This document shows positions 53,390 through 62,361 of a DNA stretch of 64,000 nt, piece by piece (the first letter of the stretch is position 1; every line of letters starts with the position of its first letter). The position numbers and the translations under genes were made by a program. The stretch is from NCBI RefSeq assembly GCF_014396975.1, contig NZ_CP060719.1, forward strand, positions 1,150,001-1,214,000, given 5' to 3'. The notes beneath the pieces were generated by a model, which was given only the letters and a program-made list of their open reading frames with translations, had not been told where the DNA came from and made no database searches. This DNA comes from Thermomonas carbonis. GTDB lineage: Bacteria > Pseudomonadota > Gammaproteobacteria > Xanthomonadales > Xanthomonadaceae.

Positions 53390-54037
53390 TCAGTGCCGCT
53401 CCAGCGCGCGTGCGCCGACCAGGATCATCCGCACCATCTGCGAGAGCTGTTCGACGACTTCGGCGTCGCGGTCGGCCGGTCGATCCAGCGCGGCGGCACC
53501 CATCGCGAACGCGAGGCGAGTGATCGCCTTCGCGGCCAGCGCCGGTTCGTGCAGGGTCACGCCGTCGGCCTTGGCGAAGCGGATCAGGTCGATCCGCAGT
53601 TCTTCCTCGAAGAACCCGAGTTCGCGGTCGACCGCGCTCTTGAAGGCGTCCGAGCCGACCGTGCCCTCGCGCAGCAGGACGTGCAGCAGGCGGTCGTCGG
53701 CGCGCAGCTGTTCCATGAAGGCCTCGACCGAGCCATGCACCAGGCTGCGCCCGCTGGTGGCGCGATGCCGGGCGGCCCCGACGATCCGTCGCAGCGATTG
53801 CCCGGCCAGGTCGATCAGCGCGACCGCCAGTTCATCGATGTCGCGGAACTGCCGGTAGAAGCTGTTGGGGGCGATGCCGGCCTCGCGGGCGACCTCGCGC
53901 AGGCTGAGGCTGGACACGCTGCGATGCGGGCCGATCAGGCGCAGCGCCGCGGCCAGCAGGTCCTCGCGGGAAATCGCGGCCTTGCGACCGACGTGGCCGC
54001 TGTCGTCGCTGGTGTCGGGGATGGCGGCTTGAGTCAA
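53390..54037 (-). CDS. desT: TetR-family fatty acid regulator DesT/FabR-like
   Basis: This TetR-family repressor of unsaturated fatty acid genes closely follows FabR/DesT sequence: SVSSLSLREVAREAGIAPNSFYRQFRDIDELAVALIDLAG is the helix-turn-helix and start of the ligand domain. In Pseudomonas aeruginosa DesT controls the divergent desCB operon according to the unsaturated-to-saturated acyl-CoA ratio; the same arrangement is seen here. The start is uncertain: TTG at 54037 gives a normal 215 residues, while ATG at 54103 lies within the operator. No good ribosome site precedes either. Confidence 0.88.
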   Translation of the reverse strand: MTQAAIPDTSDDSGHVGRKAAISREDLLAAALRLIGPHRSVSSLSLREVAREAGIAPNSFYRQFRDIDELAVALIDLAGQSLRRIVGAARHRATSGRSLVHGSVEAFMEQLRADDRLLHVLLREGTVGSDAFKSAVDRELGFFEEELRIDLIRFAKADGVTLHEPALAAKAITRLAFAMGAAALDRPADRDAEVVEQLSQMVRMILVGARALERH

Positions 54038-54084
54038 GGCAGGCGTCGCGAGAGGCAGTGCCGGATCATATCGGCAATCGTCAA

Positions 54085-54122
54085 TGCACAACTGTATACA
54101 CATGTGTGCATTCACGTGTATA
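54085..54122. promoter_or_regulatory. desT-desCB palindromic operator and promoter region
   Basis: Nested inverted repeats lie between the divergent genes: TGCACA at 54085-54090 with TGTGCA at 54105-54110, ACACATGTGT at 54098-54107, and TATACAC at 54095-54101 with GTGTATA at 54116-54122. The stretch is AT-rich compared with its surroundings and sits 10 bases before the desC start, so bound DesT would block desCB transcription. The assignment to DesT is inferred from position and symmetry. Confidence 0.55.
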
Positions 54123-54131
54123 TTGCCCGCC

Positions 54132-55247
54132 ATGAGCACTGGAATGACCGCCCGACCCCGTTCCGCCCGCCGTCTTGCGCGTGGCCTTGTGCGGCGCGTG
54201 GCGGACGTGATGGCACCGCCGCAGGCGCTGGCGTTCTGGGCCGACCGGTTGGTGCCGGGAATGGATGCAGGCCGCGCCCGCGTGCTGGAGCGCCGCCGGG
54301 CATCCGCCGATGCGGTCACCCTGGTGCTGCAGCCCGGCCGGGGCTGGGGCGGGTGCCGGCCCGGCCGGCACGTCAGCATCGGCGCCGAGATCGAGGGCCG
54401 CCGGGTGCGGCGCAGCTACAGTCCGACCGCCATTCGCGCGGATGGCCGCATCGAGATCACCGTGAAGCGCGTGGCAGGCGGCAAGCTGAGTGCATTCCTG
54501 TGCGATGACGTGGCGGTCGGGGCGTGGCTCGACATCGGCCCGGCCTTCGGCGAGATGACCTTGCCGGCGCAGCGGGATGCGCCGCTGCTGTTCCTCGCCG
54601 CCGGCAGCGGCATCACCCCGCTGATGTCGATGACTCGCGCATTGGCGGAGCGCGGCATGCCGGTGCGGCTGACCTTGCTGGTCTGGGCGCGGCGTCGCGA
54701 CGAGTTGTGCTTCGTCGATGAGTTGCGCGGGTTCGCGCGCGACATGCCTGGCTTCGACGTGCGATTCATGCTGACCGGCGATACCGCGACGGAGGACGAT
54801 GAAGGCATCGGTCGCATCGATGCTGCGCTGCTCGCGAAGCATGTGCCTGATATCGAGACGCGTCGCGTGCTTGCTTGCGGGCCGAACGACTTCGTCGACG
54901 TTGCTCGCAGGCTCGCGGCATCGCAGGCACTGGCGTTCGACAGCGAAGCGTTCACCCCGCCGCGCATCGCCGACGACATCGACACCAGCGGCAGCGTGCA
55001 GGTCACCCTGGCCGCCAGCCAGCGCGTGCTGACCTTGCCGCGCAGCAGTTCGCTGCTGGAAGCGCTCGAGGCCGCAGGGCTGGCGCCGGCGCACGGCTGC
55101 CGCATGGGCATCTGCAATACCTGCGCCTGCGGGAAGCGTTCCGGCAGTACCCGCCACCTGCACACCGGCGCGCTCGAACACGAGCCGGTGACCGCGCTGC
55201 GCCTGTGCGTGACCCGCGCCGCCAGCGACCTTGTCCTCGACCTGTGA
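54132..55247 (+). CDS. desC: Ferredoxin reductase-ferredoxin fusion, desaturase electron donor (DesC-like)
   Basis: This 371-residue oxidoreductase supplies electrons to the downstream desaturase. An FNR-type module has the FAD motif RRSYSPTA and NAD(P)-binding LAAGSGITPLMSM. It is followed by a C-terminal plant-type [2Fe-2S] ferredoxin with CRMGICNTCACG and the fourth Cys in LRLCVTRA. Order and fusion match DesC (PA4889) of P. aeruginosa. The ATG at 54132 lies 10 bases past the operator, so the transcript is nearly leaderless or starts inside the operator; ATG at 54144 is an alternative. The desB start is six bases after its stop. Confidence 0.92.
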   Translation: MSTGMTARPRSARRLARGLVRRVADVMAPPQALAFWADRLVPGMDAGRARVLERRRASADAVTLVLQPGRGWGGCRPGRHVSIGAEIEGRRVRRSYSPTAIRADGRIEITVKRVAGGKLSAFLCDDVAVGAWLDIGPAFGEMTLPAQRDAPLLFLAAGSGITPLMSMTRALAERGMPVRLTLLVWARRRDELCFVDELRGFARDMPGFDVRFMLTGDTATEDDEGIGRIDAALLAKHVPDIETRRVLACGPNDFVDVARRLAASQALAFDSEAFTPPRIADDIDTSGSVQVTLAASQRVLTLPRSSSLLEALEAAGLAPAHGCRMGICNTCACGKRSGSTRHLHTGALEHEPVTALRLCVTRAASDLVLDL

Positions 55248-55252
55248 CCGCC

Positions 55253-56383
55253 ATGACTTCGACCATCCGCAACCGCGTCCTGAGTGCCGCCGAACTCGAG
55301 CGCTTCGGCAACGAGATCGACGCCGTGCGTGCACGCACCGTCGCCACCCTCGGCCAGGGCGACGCCGACTACATCCGCGCCGTCGCCGCATCCGTGCGCT
55401 GGATCGGCCTGGCCGGGCGTCTGCTGTTGATGGTCGGCGCGATCGCAGGTGCATTGGTGCCCGCGCTGCTGTGGCCGGTGTGCATCGCCGGCACCTTGCT
55501 GCTGGCGCTGTCGAAGATCCTCGAGAACATGGAGCTCGGCCACAACGTCATGCATGGCCAGTTCGACTGGACCGGCGATCCGCAGCTCAACGGCCAGGCC
55601 TACGAATGGGACATCGCCGGCACCAGCGACAACTGGCGCAAGACCCACAACCACCATCACCACACCTGGACCAATGTGCGCGGGATGGACGACGACATCG
55701 GCTACGGCCTGTTGCGGCTGTTCCCCGAGCAGCGCTGGAAGCCGTTCCACCTGTTCCAGCCGGTCATCGCGGTGGTGTTCGCGGTCCTGTTCGAATGGGG
55801 CATCGCGATCCAGGACCTGCGCCTGGGGCGGTGGTTCGCCGGCAAGCTGCGTTTCGCCCAGCTGCGCGAACAGTTCCGTCCGGTCGGCCGCAAGATGGGC
55901 CGGCAGGTGCTGCGCGACTACGTGTTGTGGCCGCTGCTGGCCGGGCCGTTCTTCCTGCCGGTCCTGCTGGGCAACGTGGTCGCCAACGTCCTGCGCAACC
56001 TGTGGACTTACATCGTGATCTTCTGCGGTCATTTCACTGCGGATGCCGAGACCTTCCCGCGCGAGTCGGTGCGCAACGAATCGCGCGGCCAGTGGTACCT
56101 GCGCCAGCTGCGCGGGTCATCCAACCTCACCGGCGGCCGCCTGATGAACCTGATGACCGGCAACCTCAGCCACCAGATCGAACATCACTTCTTCCCCGAC
56201 ATCCCGGCCAACCGCTACGCGGCGATGGCGGTGGAAGTGCGCGAGATCTGCGCGCGGCATGGGCAGCACTACAACACCGGCTCGATGCCCGTGCAGTTCG
56301 GCCAGGTGGTCTGGCGGATCCTGCGCCACGCATTCCCGAGCAAGCCGCGTGCCGCGTCACTGGCGTTGCAAGCAAGCGCATGA
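55253..56383 (+). CDS. desB: Fatty acid (acyl-CoA) desaturase, DesB-like
   Basis: This is a 376-residue membrane di-iron desaturase that introduces a double bond into acyl chains. The three histidine boxes are present: HNVMH (HxxxH), HNHHHH (HxxHH type) and HQIEHHFFPD (QxxHH). Hydrophobic pairs lie around residues 45-85 and 165-245. It follows desC by five bases and shares its DesT control. Membrane-fluidity adjustment using exogenous or recycled acyl-CoA is the expected role, by analogy with P. aeruginosa. Confidence 0.94.
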   Translation: MTSTIRNRVLSAAELERFGNEIDAVRARTVATLGQGDADYIRAVAASVRWIGLAGRLLLMVGAIAGALVPALLWPVCIAGTLLLALSKILENMELGHNVMHGQFDWTGDPQLNGQAYEWDIAGTSDNWRKTHNHHHHTWTNVRGMDDDIGYGLLRLFPEQRWKPFHLFQPVIAVVFAVLFEWGIAIQDLRLGRWFAGKLRFAQLREQFRPVGRKMGRQVLRDYVLWPLLAGPFFLPVLLGNVVANVLRNLWTYIVIFCGHFTADAETFPRESVRNESRGQWYLRQLRGSSNLTGGRLMNLMTGNLSHQIEHHFFPDIPANRYAAMAVEVREICARHGQHYNTGSMPVQFGQVVWRILRHAFPSKPRAASLALQASA

Positions 56384-56511
56384 GTGACTGACGCGCATAC
56401 GTCCGTCGCCGCATCCCGCGTTTCGTCGCAAACGTCTTGCATGCAGCGACCGCAGATTGCGATGGTGCGATCGCTGCGCGTGCAGCGCCGACATCGCGAG
56501 ACCCGGAGCCC

Positions 56512-56739
56512 ATGAAGACGTTGATCGCCCTGATGCTGTGGTGCGTGCTGCTGGTTCTGTGCTGGCCGCTCGCGTTTCTCGCACTGGTGCTGTGGCCGAT
56601 CGCGTGGCTGGTCTCGCTGCCGTTCCGCCTGGTCGGGATCACGTTCTCCGCGCTGTTCGCGTTCCTGCATGCGTTGTTGATGCTGCCGGCGCGCCTGCTT
56701 GGCTGGAAGCCGGCACCGTCGAATTCCGCGATGGCGTAA
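56512..56739 (+). CDS. Small hydrophobic membrane protein, hypothetical
   Basis: This is a 75-residue protein made almost wholly of two membrane helices (LIALMLWCVLLVLCWPLAFL and onward to about residue 60), with a short polar tail (GWKPAPSNSAMA). GGAG lies just upstream of the ATG. It sits 128 bases after desB on the same strand. No family recognised; small bi-helical proteins like this occur widely in xanthomonads. Confidence 0.65.
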   Translation: MKTLIALMLWCVLLVLCWPLAFLALVLWPIAWLVSLPFRLVGITFSALFAFLHALLMLPARLLGWKPAPSNSAMA

Positions 56740-56794
56740 CGCAGATGCGTGCAGGGCAGGCCTGAGCCTGCCCTGTTGCCATGAGTGGATGTCG

Positions 56795-56968
56795 TCAGTT
56801 GCGGTCGCCGGGCTCGCGTCCGGGCGATTGCTTCGCATTGCCGCCCTTGTCCATATCCTTCTGATCCCGAGCCTGCTTCGACGGATTGTTGCCAGCGAGT
56901 TGCTGGTCGCGTCCGTGCTGGTTCTGGTCCTTGTTGGTCTGCGGATTGTTCTGCGGGTTTGTGGGCAT
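56795..56968 (-). CDS. Small Asn/Gln/Asp-rich hydrophilic protein
   Basis: This 57-residue, fully hydrophilic and probably disordered protein starts MPTNPQNNPQTNKDQNQ and ends GREPGDRN. AGGAG lies nine bases upstream of its ATG. Its composition (about half N, Q, D, K and P) recalls small stress-inducible proteins of other proteobacteria, but I cannot assign a family. It converges with the small membrane protein. The 160 bases between it and the GH43 gene contain only an A-rich patch. Confidence 0.6.
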   Translation of the reverse strand: MPTNPQNNPQTNKDQNQHGRDQQLAGNNPSKQARDQKDMDKGGNAKQSPGREPGDRN

Positions 56969-57128
56969 CGATTGCACTCCTGTGATGTGGGGGGCGTGGC
57001 CATCCTGACCACGTGTGCAGGATGCATTCCCGTGCATTCGAGATACGCGAAAAAAACGCAAAGATCGTATGAAGCGCCAGTCAGCTTGGTGATGGCGTTC
57101 GCGTTCCGGTGACGCTTGCGCGTCGTGG

Positions 57129-58757
57129 TCAGCCTTCGACGGATTCAGCCACTGCGCGGTAACGGAAGTCGTGCAGGCGCACCGCGCCCTTGCCCACCGC
57201 AAACAGGCCGACGCGCAGGCTGAGGAAACCGCCGAAGACGTTGTGGTGCATGCCCGAGACTTCCATGCGCGTGCCATGCACGGTCCAGCTGCGGCCGTCA
57301 TCGTGCGAATACTCGAAGGTGACGACGTGTGCGTTGTTGGTCATGCGCACGCGCGGCGTCTTGTTCGCACGCGGGACGCGCGCCCACGGCAATTCCTCGG
57401 CGTACTGCCAGGTCCTGACGGTGTCGCTGGTGAAACCGAGGCCGATGAAGGCCTTGTGGTTGTAGAACAGCAGCAGGCCGGCTTCGACATCGCTGCCATC
57501 GAGCTCCATCGCCACCTCGACCTGGTAGGCGCGGTCGCCGACCAGGCAGACCAGCGGCGCGCTGTTGGCGGGTGACGTGCCTGAGGCGGCTAGGATCAAT
57601 GCATCGCCATCGCGCGAGAGGCGTTTGTCTTCATCCGGGCCGGGTTGATGGAAGCACCATTGCACGCCGAAGCGCTCGGCCTCGAAGCCGCCGGACAATG
57701 CAAAACCGGCCACTCCGGCTTTTCCACCTGAGGGCTTGCGCAACGGCTTCGACAGGTCGCCGCCGGTCGCGCGGAACCAGCCGTCATCGGTCCACTCGAC
57801 CGATTCCAGCAGGGCCTGGCGACCCAGTGTGCGGTAGCCGTTTTCGTAGCCGTGGTAGACCATCCACCAGTCGCCTGCCGGGCCTTCGACCAGCGTGGCG
57901 TGGCCGCGCGACCACCACGGTTCGTCGGCGGTCTGCGTGCGCACCAGCGGGTTGCGCGGGCAGTGTTCCCACGGGCCATGCACCGAGCGCGAACGCGCGG
58001 CGATCACCATGTGGCCGGTCGCGGGACCGGCGGTGCCGCCAACCGCGGTGACCAGGTACAGCCAGCCATCGCGCCACAACAGCTTGGGGCCTTCGGGCGC
58101 GAAGTTCTCGGTGATCCAGTGCTCGGGATAGCGCCACGGCTGGTACGCGTCTTCGAGTTCGCCATCGGTGGCCAGGCCGTCGTCGCGCAGGCGGATCTTG
58201 CGGATGCCGTTGACGAACAGATAGCGCCTGCCGTCCTCGCCGACCACGTGGCCGGGATCGATGCAGCCGCGGATATTCAGATCGACGGGCTCGCTCCACG
58301 GGCCGCGGATGTCGTCGGCCCAGATCACGAAGATCGACCAGCCATTTCCGGTGGGATTGGCCGGGAGGTAGATGAAGTAGCGGGCACCGTGCTTGCACAG
58401 GTCGACCGCCCAGATGTCGCCCAGATTCTTGTGCAACGCGGGGCCGATCGGCGCCCAGTTGACCAGGTCGGTGGAGTGCCAGAGCACCAGCCCCGGGTAC
58501 GACAGGAACGACGAGAACGTCATGTAGTAGTCGTCGCCATCCTTGAGGATGCTCGGATCCGGATGGTCGCCGGCGATGATCGGATTGCGGTAAGTGCCGT
58601 CGCCAAGGTCGGCCTTGCGCTGGCCTTCGATGCCGCGCCCCCAGCCGGGCACGCGCGATGTGCAGGTGTCGGTCGATGCGGTGCCGGCAAGACCTTGCAG
58701 CGGTGCCGCGAGTGCGCCGACGGCCATGGCCTTGAACAGGTCCCTGCGGGTGGTCAT
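57129..58757 (-). CDS. Glycoside hydrolase family 43 protein with Tat-like signal
   Basis: This 542-residue exported enzyme is of the GH43 five-bladed propeller family (beta-xylosidase or alpha-L-arabinofuranosidase). The N-terminus MTTRRDLFKAMAVGALAAPL has the twin-Arg pattern of a Tat signal. The catalytic domain opens with NPIIAGDHPDPSIL (catalytic Asp) and includes LWRDGWLYLVTAVGG, WSRGHATLVEGPAGDWWMVYHG. A C-terminal concanavalin-like module (about 345-542) follows. The start at 58757 has GGAA upstream; ATG at 58763 adds two residues. It stands alone, with no sugar transporter or other glycosidase nearby. Confidence 0.9.
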   Translation of the reverse strand: MTTRRDLFKAMAVGALAAPLQGLAGTASTDTCTSRVPGWGRGIEGQRKADLGDGTYRNPIIAGDHPDPSILKDGDDYYMTFSSFLSYPGLVLWHSTDLVNWAPIGPALHKNLGDIWAVDLCKHGARYFIYLPANPTGNGWSIFVIWADDIRGPWSEPVDLNIRGCIDPGHVVGEDGRRYLFVNGIRKIRLRDDGLATDGELEDAYQPWRYPEHWITENFAPEGPKLLWRDGWLYLVTAVGGTAGPATGHMVIAARSRSVHGPWEHCPRNPLVRTQTADEPWWSRGHATLVEGPAGDWWMVYHGYENGYRTLGRQALLESVEWTDDGWFRATGGDLSKPLRKPSGGKAGVAGFALSGGFEAERFGVQWCFHQPGPDEDKRLSRDGDALILAASGTSPANSAPLVCLVGDRAYQVEVAMELDGSDVEAGLLLFYNHKAFIGLGFTSDTVRTWQYAEELPWARVPRANKTPRVRMTNNAHVVTFEYSHDDGRSWTVHGTRMEVSGMHHNVFGGFLSLRVGLFAVGKGAVRLHDFRYRAVAESVEG

Positions 58758-58856
58758 CGGCATTTCCGTGCGAGCGTGGATCGCATCTATCCACGGGACC
58801 GCATCGGCATACCAGTCATGCGCTGGTGGAATAGTCGGGGAAGGCGACGGCGACGT

Positions 58857-58886
58857 GAAAAAGCCGGGCAATGCCCGGCTTTTTCA
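58857..58886 (-). terminator. Rho-independent terminator of the second DUF885 gene
   Basis: A stem of AAAAAGCCGGGCA with TGCCCGGCTTTTT forms a strong hairpin ending in a T-run on the minus strand, 21 bases after the DUF885 stop. The A/T symmetry makes it potentially bidirectional. It separates DUF885 from the GH43 gene. Confidence 0.88.
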
Positions 58887-58906
58887 CGCGCTGCGCGCTG
58901 TCGAAA

Positions 58907-60789
58907 TCAGCTTGCCTTCTTGCTCGCGATCCAGCTGTCCACGCGCCGTTCCAGCAAGTCGAGCGGCAGCGCGCCGCCACCCAGCACCGCATCATGGAAG
59001 CCGCGGATGTCGAAGTTCGCGCCGAGTTCGGTTTCCGCCTTCTTGCGCAGGTGCTGGATGCGGATCATGCCGACCTTGTACGCGGTGGCTTGGCCGGGCA
59101 TCACCAGGTAGCGCTGGATCTCGGACTTGATCGCCGCGTCGGGCACCGAACTGTTCGCGCGGAAATAATCGACCGCCTGCTGCTCGGTCCAGCCCTTCGC
59201 ATGCATGCCGGTGTCGACGACAAGGCGGATCGCGCGCCACATCTCCGACATCAACCGGCCGTATTCGGAGTACGGGGTCTGGTAGGTGCCAGGCATCTCC
59301 TTCGCCAGCCACTCGGAATACAGGCCCCAACCTTCAGCGTAGGCGGTGTCGAACGCCTGGGTGCGGAAGGTCGGCACGCCGGTGAGTTCCTGCGCGATCG
59401 AGATCTGCATGTGATGGCCCGGCAGGCCCTCGTGATACGCGATGACTTCGAGCTCGGTCTTCGGCATCGAGTTCATGTCGACCAGGTGCGCGTAGTACAC
59501 GCCGGGACGCGAGCCGTCCGGGGTGCCGGGGTAGTAATGCTGGGCCGCGCCGGGCTGTTCGCGGAAGGCCTCGACGCGCTTCACCACCAGGTCGGCCTTG
59601 GGCAGCAGGCCGAAGTAGTCCGGCAGGTGCTCCTTGATGTTGGCGATGTCGGCGGTGGCTTCGTCGATGTAGGCCTGGCGGCCGGCATCGGTGTTCGGGA
59701 ACAGCCGCTCCGGATCGGCCTGCACGTGCTTGAAGAACGCCGGCAGGTCGCCCTCGACGCCCATCGTCTTCTGCACCTTCTCCAGTTCGCCACGCAGGCG
59801 CGCGACTTCCGACAGGCCGAGCTGGTGGATCTCGTCGGCGCTCATGCCGGTCGAGGTGTTCATCTTCAACTGATGGGTGTAGTACGCCGCGCCATTGGAC
59901 TGTGTGGTGCCCACGCCGCCGGGATTGACCGCGGCCTTCGGCAGTTCCTCGCGAGCGAACGCGATGATCCTCTCGTAGGCCGGCTTGATGTCGTTGAGCA
60001 GCGCCTTGCGCGCCTCCGCCTTGAGGGCTATGGCGCGTTTGGCGGTGACCTTGCCGTCCTTCGCCAGGGCGTCGGCCTTGGCCTGCGCATCGGCCCACAG
60101 CGCACTGTCCTTGCCACCGTCGAACGGTGCGCCGGCGATGATCTTGCTCGATTGGTCGATCACGCCCTCGAATGCGAATTTCGGTGGACGGATGCCCCCG
60201 CGGCCGATGCGCGCGCGCGTTCCAGCGCCTGATCGAACGCCGTGCCCAGCTTCTGCAGGCGCCCGATATAGGCGATGTAATCGTTTTCGTCCGCGACCTT
60301 GTGGAAATTGATCATGAAGGTGGGCGCGAAGCTCTGCATGCCACCCATCTGCTCGAACGGATAGCCGTTGCCCAGGAATGCCATGCCGTCGCGGGCGTTC
60401 TCGTACTGCTTCTTCCACAGGTCCCAGGACAGCTGCGTTTCCGGATCCAGCGCCTTGTAATCGAAGCCGGCTTCCATCTCTTTCACCGAGACCTCCTGCC
60501 AAGCCAGTTGCCTGCGCATGCCGGCTTCCGACATGTCGTCGATCTGGTTGTACAGCTCCTTGCGGCCGAGCATGGTCAGCTGGATCGGGCTGAATTGCAG
60601 TTGTTCCTCGTACTTTTTCTCGAACCAGGCATTCAGCCGCGCGGATTCGGCCTTGATTTGCTCGGCGCTTGGCGCGGCGGCGACGGTCGTTGCCGCGGCA
60701 GTGTCGGTCGCCGGCTTCGAGCAGGCGGACAGGCCCACGCCCAAAGCGACGGCAAGGGCGAGGGCAGTGCGGGACAGGACGGGCGGCAT
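58907..60789 (-). pseudogene. Second DUF885 family lipoprotein, with one-base frameshift
   Basis: This is a putative metallopeptidase related to the protein at 44201-46009. The first part (from 60789) has a lipoprotein signal (VALGVGLSAC) and runs to about residue 198, ending FDQALERARASAAG. The rest continues in another frame from GIRPPKFAFEGVIDQ to the stop at 58907, with the metal motif YHEGLPGHHMQ and AYAEGWGLYSEWL. Adding one base to the C-run at 60195-60199 joins both into a normal protein of about 627 residues. Every expected motif is present, so a sequencing error is more likely than a true mutation. Confidence 0.85.
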
Positions 60790-60924
60790 CGGAGGTTCCT
60801 TGGGGGAATAGGCAGCCCGATTGTGTGGCCTATGGACGGGCGATGCGTATGCGGATCGTCACCCGGCGCGGTCAACCGCATCGAAATGCGGGCTGCGCCA
60901 CGTTTCGCCGCGGCACTGCGCGGC

Positions 60925-61980
60925 TCAGGCGAGTACGGTTTGCCTGTGCGCGATGTCGTCGTCGTGCAGGTCGTCGCCGATGCGCGACGCCCGCTCGAGT
61001 TCCGCGCGCGCGGCGTCGGCGGCGCGGTGTTGCGCCTGCTGGCATTCGCGGCGCTTGTCCGGGCATTGCAGCTGCATGTAGTCGGCGTCGTAGTCGAAGC
61101 GTTCCATCAGGAAATCGATGAACGCACGCACCTTCGGCGACTGCACGCGGCCGCGCGGGAAGACCGCGTTGAGTTCGTATTCCGGGCCGTTCCACGCCGG
61201 CAGCACGCGGCGCAGGTAGCCGCGTTCGACGAACGGCTTGACCATCACGTCGTTGGCAAGCATCAGGCCTTCGCCGCACAGCAGCGCGCCGCGCAGGCCG
61301 GCCGGATCGTTGGCCACGAACACCGGGTCGATGCGGAACTCGCTCATGCCCGCACCATCGTCCAGCGGCCAGCAGAAGCCGCCGTTGCGGCGCTGCTTGG
61401 TCATCGCCAGGGTGCGGTGGTGCTGCAGGTCGTCGGGATGCAGCGGTTCGCCGTGGCGTTCCAGGTAGGCGACGCTGGCGAACACCTGCGTGCGCAGCGT
61501 GGCCAGCGACCGCGCGATGAAGGTCGAATCCGGCAACGGCCCGACCCGCAGCGCGATGTCGAGTTCCTTGTCGATGATGTCGACGGTCTCGTTGGTCAGC
61601 AGCATCTCCACGCGCACGTCGGGATGCAACGTGTGGAACTCGCCGAGCAGTGGCGCGATGCGTTCGATGCCGAGCGAATACGGCGCGGTGATCCGCAGCC
61701 AGCCGCGCGGTCCCTGCTGCAACTGGCCGACCGCGCTTTCCGCTTCGTCGAGTTCGCGGGCGATGCGCTGGCAATGTTCGAAATAGATGTTGCCGGCCTC
61801 GGTCAGGCCGAGCTTGCGGGTCGTGCGATGCAGGAGTTGCGCGCCGAGGCGCGTCTCCAGGTCCTGCACCTTGCGGCTGACCGTGGTCTTGGGCAGCTGC
61901 AGCGAACGCGCGGCGGCGATGAAGCTGCCGTGTTCCACCACCCGGACGAAGACGAGGGTGTCGTTGAGATCGCGTGACAT
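60925..61980 (-). CDS. LysR-family transcriptional regulator
   Basis: This is a 351-residue LysR regulator with the N-terminal winged helix (FVRVVEHGSFIAAARSLQLPKTTVSRKVQDLE compressed at residues 9-40) and the periplasmic-binding-like effector domain (about 88-300, starting RGWLRITAPYSLG). The last 50 residues form a charged, Arg/Ala-rich helix unusual for the family. The start at 61980 was chosen over one ten residues upstream because it matches the family. It is divergent from the small membrane protein, SDR and RND adaptor genes, which it probably controls. Confidence 0.93.
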   Translation of the reverse strand: MSRDLNDTLVFVRVVEHGSFIAAARSLQLPKTTVSRKVQDLETRLGAQLLHRTTRKLGLTEAGNIYFEHCQRIARELDEAESAVGQLQQGPRGWLRITAPYSLGIERIAPLLGEFHTLHPDVRVEMLLTNETVDIIDKELDIALRVGPLPDSTFIARSLATLRTQVFASVAYLERHGEPLHPDDLQHHRTLAMTKQRRNGGFCWPLDDGAGMSEFRIDPVFVANDPAGLRGALLCGEGLMLANDVMVKPFVERGYLRRVLPAWNGPEYELNAVFPRGRVQSPKVRAFIDFLMERFDYDADYMQLQCPDKRRECQQAQHRAADAARAELERASRIGDDLHDDDIAHRQTVLA

Positions 61981-62006
61981 GGCAGACGCCTTTGGAGGGT
62001 GGCAGG

Positions 62007-62021
62007 GCATTGGACCAATGC
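62007..62021. promoter_or_regulatory. Palindrome in LysR/efflux divergent promoter
   Basis: GCATTGG-A-CCAATGC is a perfect 7-bp-arm palindrome 27 bases upstream of the lysR start. Ten bases further, GGGA and TCCC arms flank an AT-rich centre (about 62023-62037). LysR sites usually show a T-N11-A pattern with dyad symmetry, and this is the only such element in the 127-base gap. Assignment is by position and symmetry. Confidence 0.45.
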
Positions 62022-62107
62022 AGGGACAATTATTCCCCGATTCAGTGGCTAATCAAGTGCCGCGTCGGCGCGTACCTTGGCGCCACTCCTCCCCGACGAG
62101 CCGTGTC

Positions 62108-62353
62108 ATGCGTTCCACTTTTTCCTCCCGCCTGCGTCGCCACGCCCTGCTCGGCTTCCTCGCCATCGACATGCTTGGCCTGGTCGCTCTCGTTGTGGAT
62201 CAAGTGTTTAGCACCGATCCGGTGTACCCGTGGATCATCGCGATGGGGCTGGTGATCGCCGCCCTGCCGCTGCTGGCGCAGGCGGTCGACTACGTGTTGA
62301 GCACCCCCGCCGACGCCGCCATCGTCCCGGATACGGGAGAAAAAATCCCGTGA
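62108..62353 (+). CDS. Small two-helix membrane protein, hypothetical
   Basis: This is an 81-residue protein with a basic N-terminus (MRSTFSSRLRRHALLG), then two membrane helices (LAIDMLGLVALVVDQVF and WIIAMGLVIAALPLLAQAV) and a polar tail. No family recognised. It has no strong ribosome site. It is the first gene after the divergent promoter; its stop overlaps a GTG (GTGA at 62350) that could serve as an alternative start of the next gene. Confidence 0.6.
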   Translation: MRSTFSSRLRRHALLGFLAIDMLGLVALVVDQVFSTDPVYPWIIAMGLVIAALPLLAQAVDYVLSTPADAAIVPDTGEKIP

Positions 62354-62361
62354 ACGGGATA

